Below are positions 56,629 through 62,273 of a DNA stretch of 62,273 nt, one piece after another. Numbering within the stretch: position 1 is the stretch's first letter; each line of letters starts with the position of its first letter. The stretch is taken from assembly GCA_045601245.1 (NCBI GenBank), contig JAZRZH010000024.1, forward strand, positions 1 through 62,273. The letters are read 5' to 3'. Source of the DNA: Cacconaster sp045601245 (GTDB lineage: Bacteria; Bacteroidota; Bacteroidia; Bacteroidales; UBA932). Position numbers and translations under genes: made by a program. The notes beneath the pieces were generated by a model. That model saw only the letters and a list, made by a program, of their open reading frames with translations. It had not been told where the DNA came from and made no database searches.

Positions 56629-56645
56629 AAATCTGTTTTGAAAAG
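56629..56645. repeat. MITE-like end fragment beside the small lipoprotein
   Basis: ATCTGTTTTGAAAA (56631-56644) equals the outer end of the AGAATCTG element minus its first bases. No other part of the element is present. Confidence 0.5.
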
Positions 56646-56673
56646 CCGTGAGTTTTCAGGGGAAGATAACGGT

Positions 56674-57390
56674 TTACAGGTTGAGTCTCAATCCGATGCT
56701 GGCGGTGACGTGGGCCAGGCCTTCCTCTCCGTCAACGCGCTGGCTGATGTTGTTCTCCCCGATGTATTCAATACTGTTCAACTTTCCGAGAATGCTTTTG
56801 ACCGATACCCCTATTGCCACCTTCGGGGTGATGAAGCAGTCATATCCCAGGCCAAAGTTATAGGCGGCCGTCGCTCCCTTCATTGTAATAGGGACAACAA
56901 GGGTCGCGGCATTGCGGAAGGCCAGATAGCCTGCACCTATTTCGCAATATAGCGAGTGCATGCCATTACGGCTGAACAGCCGCTCCGCCAGATGTGCACT
57001 GACATATGTTATGTCTATCTTGTCTTCCATCAGACCCGAAAAGACATTGTTGTAGTTATCTGTCATGAGGATCTGATCGGCACTGTGAGTGCGGAAGTTG
57101 GATGCACTCAGGCCAAGTCCGTAGTTGTCCGTGATGAAATATGACACTCCGCCATCGTACTCGAATCCGCTTCTGAGACGGCTGTTGTGCGTTTCAATAC
57201 CAGCATCGTCACTTTTTGCAAATTGTCCCAGACGCCAGCCATAACCGCCGTTGATATCTATGCGCCACCGTGAGTATTCTCCGGACCAGCCCGGTTTCTG
57301 CAGGTCTGAATAATCGGGGCGCGCCGACTGCGCCGCGAGGTTAATGGAAAAAGCAATAATCGAGATTGCTGCAATGAGTAATCGTTTCAT
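56674..57390 (-). CDS. Outer-membrane beta-barrel protein
   Basis: The 238-residue protein has a signal peptide ending LAAQ (residue 20). Alternating strands rich in aromatic residues and Gly (WRIDINGGYGWRLG, YDGGVSYFITDNYGLGL, YCEIGAGYLAF, YNFGLGYDCFITPKVAIGV) and a terminal ASIGLRLNL strand indicate an eight- to ten-stranded barrel. Function unknown. Promoter TATCTTTG lies 80 bp upstream. Confidence 0.75.
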   Translation of the reverse strand: MKRLLIAAISIIAFSINLAAQSARPDYSDLQKPGWSGEYSRWRIDINGGYGWRLGQFAKSDDAGIETHNSRLRSGFEYDGGVSYFITDNYGLGLSASNFRTHSADQILMTDNYNNVFSGLMEDKIDITYVSAHLAERLFSRNGMHSLYCEIGAGYLAFRNAATLVVPITMKGATAAYNFGLGYDCFITPKVAIGVSVKSILGKLNSIEYIGENNISQRVDGEEGLAHVTASIGLRLNL

Positions 57391-57469
57391 AAGGGTACAA
57401 ATTATCGGTATATCAAGTTTGTCTATGCCAGGTGGTATCTTCCGTCACGCGATGTACACGTAGCGATAG

Positions 57470-57477
57470 CAAAGATA
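57470..57477 (-). promoter_or_regulatory. Promoter -7 element of the beta-barrel gene
   Basis: The minus strand reads TATCTTTG, predicting a leader of about 70 nt before 57390. Confidence 0.5.
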
Positions 57478-57488
57478 AAATATTTTGC

Positions 57489-57496
57489 TATTTTTG
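57489..57496 (+). promoter_or_regulatory. Promoter -7 element of pepC copy 2
   Basis: TATTTTTG matches TAnnTTTG 32 bp before ATG 57529. It lies 11 bp from the divergent element at 57470-57477. Confidence 0.45.
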
Positions 57497-57528
57497 CATA
57501 ACGTCGAAATAATATCAACTCTTTCTAT

Positions 57529-58902
57529 ATGAAATTACAAACCACCCTTATGGCTCTCTGCATCTGCGCAGGCGCATTCGCTCAGAGCATCGGTACCGCG
57601 GAACTCAAGGCCATCCGCGACAGCTATGCGGCCAACCCTGCAAATGCAGCGGTCCAGAACATCATTTCCCATACTTCTGACATTCAGGGCCTCGCCCTCA
57701 ACAAGGCTTCGGAAGGCAAGCTTGATGACTATTTCAAGTACAAGGTGACTCCGCTCAAGAGCGCTCCGAACCAGTACACCTCAGGCCGCTGCTGGCTCTT
57801 CGCTTCGCTCAACGGCATCCGCCATTTCGCGAATGAGAAGTTCAATGTCACAGACTTCCGCTTCTCGCACAACTTCGACTCCTTCTGGGATCTCTTCGAG
57901 AAGAGCAACCTCTTCCTTGAAGGCATCATCGCCACCGTCAACGAGGATATCGACAGCCGCGCCGTGGCCACATATTTCAAGTCACCGGTAGGTGACGGTG
58001 CAGCGTGGAATTTCTTCGTGAACCTCGCCGAAAAATACGGCGTGGCCCCTGAAGGCGTGATGCCTGAGACCGTTCACAGCAATGCCACAGACAACATGCG
58101 CAACGTCCTCAAGCAGAAGCTGCGCGTAGAGGGCTGGAACCTCCGCGAGAAGGCTGCTGCAGGCGCAAGCGTGGACGAGCTCCGCGCCTATAAGGTAGAG
58201 GTGATGAAGGACGTGTACAAGATTCTCGCATACTGCCTCGGCGAACCTCCGACAGAGTTCACCTGGAGATATACCGACAAGGCCGGCAAGAGCCACAGCA
58301 TCACCACGACTCCTCAGGAGTTTTACAAGAGCATAGTCCCTGCAGACTTCGGCTTCAAGTCAATAGTGATGATAATGAACGACCCTACCCGCGAGTATTA
58401 TAAGGTGTACAGCATTGCCGGTTATACCAATACCATCGAGGGTACAAACTGGGTATATCTCAATCTCCCTAACGATGAGATCAAGGCCGGTGTACTCGCA
58501 TCCATCAAGAACAACGAAGCCGTATATACGTCCAGCGACTGGCGTAAGGGCATGAACAAGGCCGCCGGCACCATTGATATGGACACCTATGACCTCAACT
58601 CCCTCTTCGGAATGAACTTCGACATGGACAAGAAGGTACGTATCCTCACCCGCCACAGCAGCTCTGCCCACGCAATGCTCATTGACGCCTGCGACACTGA
58701 CGAGAATGACAAGCCTGTGAAGTGGAGATTCTTCAACAGCTGGTTCGCCAATGGAGAGAAGAGCACCTACGTCTTCTCTGACGAATGGTTCGACGGATAT
58801 ATGTTCCGTATTGCCCTTGACAGGAAGTATCTCAGCCAGAAGGCTCTCGATGCTCTCAACAGCAAGCCTGTCGAGCTTCCTATGTGGGACTATATGAACT
58901 AA
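57529..58902 (+). CDS. Secreted C1 family aminopeptidase C/bleomycin hydrolase-like (copy 2)
   Basis: The 457-residue protein is collinear with the gene at 53170: signal peptide ending FAQ (19), NQYTSGRCWLFAS (Gln82, Cys88), SSAHAMLIDACD (His), RFFNSWFAN (Asn) and the same LPMWDYMN end. It differs most in the middle and near the active site (QYTSG for QRSSG, NSWFAN for NSWGAS), suggesting a changed substrate preference. The DUF456 gene follows after 7 bp. Confidence 0.88.
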   Translation: MKLQTTLMALCICAGAFAQSIGTAELKAIRDSYAANPANAAVQNIISHTSDIQGLALNKASEGKLDDYFKYKVTPLKSAPNQYTSGRCWLFASLNGIRHFANEKFNVTDFRFSHNFDSFWDLFEKSNLFLEGIIATVNEDIDSRAVATYFKSPVGDGAAWNFFVNLAEKYGVAPEGVMPETVHSNATDNMRNVLKQKLRVEGWNLREKAAAGASVDELRAYKVEVMKDVYKILAYCLGEPPTEFTWRYTDKAGKSHSITTTPQEFYKSIVPADFGFKSIVMIMNDPTREYYKVYSIAGYTNTIEGTNWVYLNLPNDEIKAGVLASIKNNEAVYTSSDWRKGMNKAAGTIDMDTYDLNSLFGMNFDMDKKVRILTRHSSSAHAMLIDACDTDENDKPVKWRFFNSWFANGEKSTYVFSDEWFDGYMFRIALDRKYLSQKALDALNSKPVELPMWDYMN

Positions 58903-58909
58903 GGCTGCT

Positions 58910-59383
58910 ATGCCCTGGATTGACATTATTGCCGTAATCCTCGGCCTGGTCGGACTCATTGGATGTGTGGCTCCGGTAATTCCGGGGCCACCTTTCAGCT
59001 GGGCCGGCATGCTCGTGCTATATCTCTGGGGCGGTGATGACATCTCGACCAGACTGCTGGTGATCTGGCTTGTCGTCACGATAGTTGTGACGGTGCTGGA
59101 CTATATCGTACCGGCATATTTCACCAAGATAACCGGCGGTTCCAAGGCTGCCGGCCGCGGTTCGCTGGTCGGTCTCTTCGTGGGCCTGATTTTCTTCCCT
59201 CCATTCGGAATGATTGCCGGAGCATTCTTCGGCGCCCTGCTTGCCGAAATGTTTATCGAAGGCAATGAACTCAAGGCATCCCTCAAGCCGGCGTTCGGCT
59301 CGTTCCTCGGCTTTCTTGCCGGCACTGTCATGAAGCTCGCCGCTTCAGGTGTGATGATGTTCTATATTATAAAATTCCTTTAG
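58910..59383 (+). CDS. DUF456 family membrane protein
   Basis: The 157-residue protein has four or five hydrophobic helices. VGLIGCVAPVIPGPPFSWAG near the start and GSLVGLFVGLIFFPPFGMIA with GAFFGALLAEM are the repeated glycine-rich blocks of DUF456. Function unknown; inner membrane. Probably co-transcribed with pepC copy 2. Confidence 0.8.
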   Translation: MPWIDIIAVILGLVGLIGCVAPVIPGPPFSWAGMLVLYLWGGDDISTRLLVIWLVVTIVVTVLDYIVPAYFTKITGGSKAAGRGSLVGLFVGLIFFPPFGMIAGAFFGALLAEMFIEGNELKASLKPAFGSFLGFLAGTVMKLAASGVMMFYIIKFL

Positions 59384-59405
59384 GCAGAGCAATCCAGAAG
59401 ACTTG

Positions 59406-61601
59406 TTACTGCACTTTGATGCTGAATTCGTGGCAGCCGGGACCGAATGATTCGGGTTCCGGCTGTCTTCCTGTATGGACGCGGGCAGTGGTGCCTTCCG
59501 GGACGCTAAGAGTGGCGCTGATGATTCTGCCCTTGCGGGAAAGGGTGAGCTCTATCATGCCGTAGGATGTCTCCATACCCGTCTCAACCTTCTTCAGGTT
59601 GCCCATCTGCGGTTTGACTTCGAATACCCTGTAGCCCGGCTCGACTGGGGATATGCCGGCGACGCGGCTGCATAGTTCTATTGCGCCGCCGCCGGTCCAG
59701 GCGTGGTTATTGGTTCCGTCCCAGTTCCAGTGCTCCCAGAGCGTACTGCAGCCGTCCTTCATTACCGTAGGGTAGAGCTTGTGCACACGTTCGAGCGCCA
59801 TACCGGCTTTGCCGGCAATGAAAAGTGCGTCAAGCACGTAGCGCTCCATATAGGTGGTGGCGTGGTACTCGCTGCCTATGACCTTGACCAGGGCGGGATA
59901 CTTGTCCGCCGTGGCGAGACCTGAGACTATGGCCATTGCCTGCACGCGGTCGTCATCCGCACCCGTATAGTCGTCGGAACGGTACTTGTCCCCCTTCCAG
60001 AACTTCTTCTCATAGGCGGTGGCTATCCTGCTCATAATAGCCTCGTCCTCCTGAGCGTCATCCGTCCTGCCCAGCTCGCGCGCAAATGCCGCCTCGCCCT
60101 TTAGGGCAAGGTAATACCAGGGATGCAGCAGCGCTTCGGCGTCGCAGTCCGTGCCGGCGTCCGGCCAGTTCCAACCGCCTTTGCGGTAAATCGGCAGGCC
60201 GTCTTCGTCAAGTTGCCACACTTCGTGCAGGTAACGGTGCACCGCCGGATATACCAGCTGTATGATGGAGTTGTCACCGCTGCCCATCCACCAGTCGTGG
60301 AAGCCATACCAGCCCACGGAGGCAAGTATCTGCATAGGGAGCTCCTTGTACCAGTTGCCGCAAGGTATCGGCGAATACATCACTCCGTCAGGCTTCTGCC
60401 AGTTTACAAGTTCGAGAATGCCTTTGCGCCCGAGAAGGGCGGAGGAGGGACTGAGCATACGGAATGCCTCGGCCATCTCGTTGACCTCGTCACCCCACCA
60501 CTGTGCCCTCTCCCGGTCCGGGCAGTCATAATATGTGTCGCGCATACAGACATAGAGCGAGCGTGCCGACTTGTTCCAATATTCGTTGAGGAATGGGTCG
60601 TCGCAGCGGAAATACCCCGTGAAAGTGCAGTCGTAGCCTGTTTCGCGATAGCCGAGCCTCACCACCTTCACATCCTCAGGCATTTCGTAATATACCGTTT
60701 CGCCGTTCATCCAGTCCCAGCACTCGAATTCCTGGATGCCTTCCCTTGTGACATATTCGGCGGTGACGCACTGCTCACCTGTCACTACGCTGTGGTCGGT
60801 GTATATGCGTATAGTCCTGCCCGCAGGGGCATCCACTTTAAGGTATGGGTGGACCTGGGCGTTGTATGGCAGGGCGCAGGTGTGTATGCTGATTTCCGCC
60901 GAGTCTCGCGTTTCGACGGTGCGGTAATCAGCGGGCCCGTAATCCTTCCACATCGGGATAGGCCTCTCCACGAGCCTGCCGAATGGCGCTTCACCAGGCT
61001 TGACGCCAATCTCGATGGCAGGACCCAGCTTCGCGTCAGAGCGGTACCAGTCGTCCTTCCATTTGCCGGCCTCATAACGCAGGCTGCTTTCCGGGAGTCT
61101 GCGATTGACAGGCGGCAGAGCTGTGCCGAATCCCTTGTGGACCGAGCATTGCCAGCCCTTGGTCTGCGAAAGAATCTCCACTCCCTCGCCTTCAGCCTGA
61201 AACAGCAGGGCAGCTGTGCCGCTGTTGAGGTGGCTGAAGCCGTTCTTGCCGAAATGCCATACCAGTACGGCTATCATATTGTCACCGTTGTGCAGGTACG
61301 GCGCAATCTCGACCCTGTCGAAATAGCTGTCGCCCGGCGCCGGGCCGCGCTTGAGGCCGCCCTCCCGCACCACCGGCTCACCGTTGATCCAGAGCCAGTA
61401 GCGGGAATCCGCCGCTATGCTGGCGACAACCGACGACGGAACAGAGTCGATATGGTGTATATGCTTGAATGCCAGCCAGCTGTTGGTTGTGCTCTGGCAA
61501 TGTTCCTGGCTTATCCACCTGGCTTTCCATTCCAGGGCTCCGGCCCTGAAGCAGCAGGCAAGTGCAAGGAATATGGTCAAAAGGAGTCTCGCTTTCTTCA
61601 T
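59406..61601 (-). CDS. Alpha-L-rhamnosidase-like glycoside hydrolase (GH78-related)
   Basis: The 731-residue protein starts at ATG 61601 (MKKARLLLTIFLALACCF); an ATG three codons upstream is possible. A signal peptide is followed by beta domains (WKARWIS, YWLWINGEPV) and an (alpha/alpha)6 barrel with DTYYDCPDRERAQWWGDEV, the acidic signature of family 78, and later STLWEHWNWDG and NHAWTGGG. It probably removes rhamnose or a related deoxysugar from plant or microbial glycans. No SusC/SusD pair is present, so it is not in a recognisable polysaccharide-utilisation locus. Confidence 0.82.
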   Translation of the reverse strand: MKKARLLLTIFLALACCFRAGALEWKARWISQEHCQSTTNSWLAFKHIHHIDSVPSSVVASIAADSRYWLWINGEPVVREGGLKRGPAPGDSYFDRVEIAPYLHNGDNMIAVLVWHFGKNGFSHLNSGTAALLFQAEGEGVEILSQTKGWQCSVHKGFGTALPPVNRRLPESSLRYEAGKWKDDWYRSDAKLGPAIEIGVKPGEAPFGRLVERPIPMWKDYGPADYRTVETRDSAEISIHTCALPYNAQVHPYLKVDAPAGRTIRIYTDHSVVTGEQCVTAEYVTREGIQEFECWDWMNGETVYYEMPEDVKVVRLGYRETGYDCTFTGYFRCDDPFLNEYWNKSARSLYVCMRDTYYDCPDRERAQWWGDEVNEMAEAFRMLSPSSALLGRKGILELVNWQKPDGVMYSPIPCGNWYKELPMQILASVGWYGFHDWWMGSGDNSIIQLVYPAVHRYLHEVWQLDEDGLPIYRKGGWNWPDAGTDCDAEALLHPWYYLALKGEAAFARELGRTDDAQEDEAIMSRIATAYEKKFWKGDKYRSDDYTGADDDRVQAMAIVSGLATADKYPALVKVIGSEYHATTYMERYVLDALFIAGKAGMALERVHKLYPTVMKDGCSTLWEHWNWDGTNNHAWTGGGAIELCSRVAGISPVEPGYRVFEVKPQMGNLKKVETGMETSYGMIELTLSRKGRIISATLSVPEGTTARVHTGRQPEPESFGPGCHEFSIKVQ

Positions 61602-61621
61602 AGGGTGCAAGTTAGTGATTT

Positions 61622-61641
61622 AGAACTTGTTTTGAAAATGA
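61622..61641. repeat. MITE-like end fragment upstream of the GH78 gene
   Basis: AGAACTTGTTTTGAAAATGA differs by a few changes from AGAATCTGTTTTGAAATGA, the standard element end. It lies between the GH78 start and the kbl terminator. Confidence 0.4.
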
Positions 61642-61670
61642 ATGCCCGGACAATTGCGCTGTCCGGGCAT
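61642..61670 (-). terminator. Terminator after kbl
   Basis: ATGCCCGGACA and TGTCCGGGCAT form a perfect 11-bp stem. On the minus strand it is followed by TCATTTTC. Confidence 0.7.
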
Positions 61671-61710
61671 ATTCCGTTATCTCATTACCGGTTTTCCGGC
61701 TGGATGGATA

Positions 61711-62273
61711 CTATTTGAGTACGCCGAGTTCCTTGCCAATCTTGGTAAAGGCTGCGATGCACTTGTCGAGATGCTCGACTTCGTGTCCTGCGGATACCTG
61801 TACGCGGATACGTGCCTGGCCCTTAGGAACGACCGGATAGTAGAAACCGGTTACGTAGATGCCTTCTTCCTGGAGCTTTGCTGCGAAATCCTGAGAGAGT
61901 TTTGCATCATAGAGCATAACTGCGCAGATAGCTGACTGGGTAGGCTTGATATCGAAGCCGGCTGACTTCATCTTGCTTACGAAGTAGTCTGTGTTGCTGT
62001 GAAGCTTGTCCTGGAGGGTATTGGTCTCGCTCATCATATCGAACATGCGGCAACCTGCTGCTGCAACCATAGGAGGGAGGGAGTTGGAGAAGAGGTTTGG
62101 CCTTGTACGCTGACGGAGCATTGCGATGATCCCCTTCTTGCCGGTGGTGAAACCGCCGATAGCGCCGCCGAATGCCTTGCCGAGTGTGCCGGTGAGGATT
62201 TCGATCTTGCCGCGGAGGTTGTATTTTTCAGTTACACCGCGACCTGTCTCACCTACTACACCTGCAGAGTGTG
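61711..62273 (-). CDS. kbl: 2-amino-3-ketobutyrate CoA ligase (glycine C-acetyltransferase), partial
   Basis: The frame is open to the right edge, giving the C-terminal 187 residues. It reads HSAGVVGETGRGVTEKYNLR, then EILTGTLGKAFGGAIGGFTT with the pyridoxal-phosphate Lys, and MLRQRTRPNLFSNSLPP, typical of Kbl in the alpha-oxoamine synthase family. The enzyme cleaves 2-amino-3-oxobutyrate with CoA to glycine and acetyl-CoA in threonine breakdown. Threonine dehydrogenase is not downstream. Ends before a strong terminator. Confidence 0.88.
   Translation of the reverse strand, partial: HSAGVVGETGRGVTEKYNLRGKIEILTGTLGKAFGGAIGGFTTGKKGIIAMLRQRTRPNLFSNSLPPMVAAAGCRMFDMMSETNTLQDKLHSNTDYFVSKMKSAGFDIKPTQSAICAVMLYDAKLSQDFAAKLQEEGIYVTGFYYPVVPKGQARIRVQVSAGHEVEHLDKCIAAFTKIGKELGVLK

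Noticed and set aside
60123..61718. 531-codon plus-strand ORF opposite the GH78 gene
   Set aside because: It is antisense to a protein with clear family motifs, has no promoter and has shadow-like composition.

Overview
The window is Bacteroidales chromosome. The evidence is the promoter form (TAnnTTTG, several with TTTG or TTG about 17-20 nt upstream) and the gene content: fimbrillin-like and BspA-like surface lipoproteins, a DPP5-type peptidase, secreted PepC-type peptidases and LpxK. Coding regions are moderately GC-rich and intergenic DNA is AT-rich. A gut or rumen lineage outside Bacteroides proper is plausible, but I cannot place the genus. No rRNA, tRNA or CRISPR array was found.

Layout. 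1-2.3 kb: end of an ATPase-like gene, then a BspA-type lipoprotein with a 53-residue ORF just upstream of it. 2.3-9.2 kb: PlsC-like acyltransferase, aldehyde dehydrogenase, N-terminal-Cys amidohydrolase and M14 peptidase. 9.3-14.3 kb: one tight leftward operon, phoU-like, pit, HPr-kinase-like, S24/S26 peptidase, PqqD-like, ABC exporter. 14.5-19.9 kb: two paralogous lipoproteins with a class I glutamine-amidotransferase-like domain and C-terminal DUF285 repeats, then a glycosyltransferase. 20-24.1 kb: shikimate operon aroB, an aroD-aroA fusion, aroC. 24.2-25.7 kb: a REP-associated tyrosine transposase between two near-identical REP hairpins, then 76-bp tandem repeats. 25.7-31.3 kb: serine hydrolase and glycosyltransferase, divergent from two fimbrillin-like lipoproteins. 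31.4-35.3 kb: isolated ribosomal block rplC-D-W-B-rpsS-rplV-rpsC. 35.4-41.9 kb: acetyltransferase, a DUF2807 fragment and two S9 peptidases. 42-46.2 kb: a second amidotransferase-like/DUF285 locus in which the modules lie in two adjacent genes. 46.5-49.4 kb: rplM-rpsI-rpsB-tsf. 49.7-54.5 kb: dusB-lpxK-pepP-pepC. 54.5-56.2 kb: repeat-rich island. 56.2-62.3 kb: small lipoprotein, beta-barrel protein, second pepC, DUF456 protein, GH78-like glycosidase and a partial kbl.

Themes. Most non-housekeeping genes encode envelope or secreted proteins: adhesin-like lipoproteins and peptidases. Intergenic DNA carries at least three families of small inverted repeats: a MITE-like element with AGAATCTGTTTTGAAA termini (two full copies plus fragments), a REP family whose probable transposase is present, and GTGCAAA hairpins. 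There are also three unrelated tandem-repeat arrays. The most unusual multigene features are the peptide-maturation-like genes translationally coupled to a phosphate permease, the fused versus split amidotransferase/DUF285 lipoproteins with a conserved Cys-His pair, the REP/transposase pair, and the seven-gene ribosomal block cut off from the rest of the S10/spc cluster.
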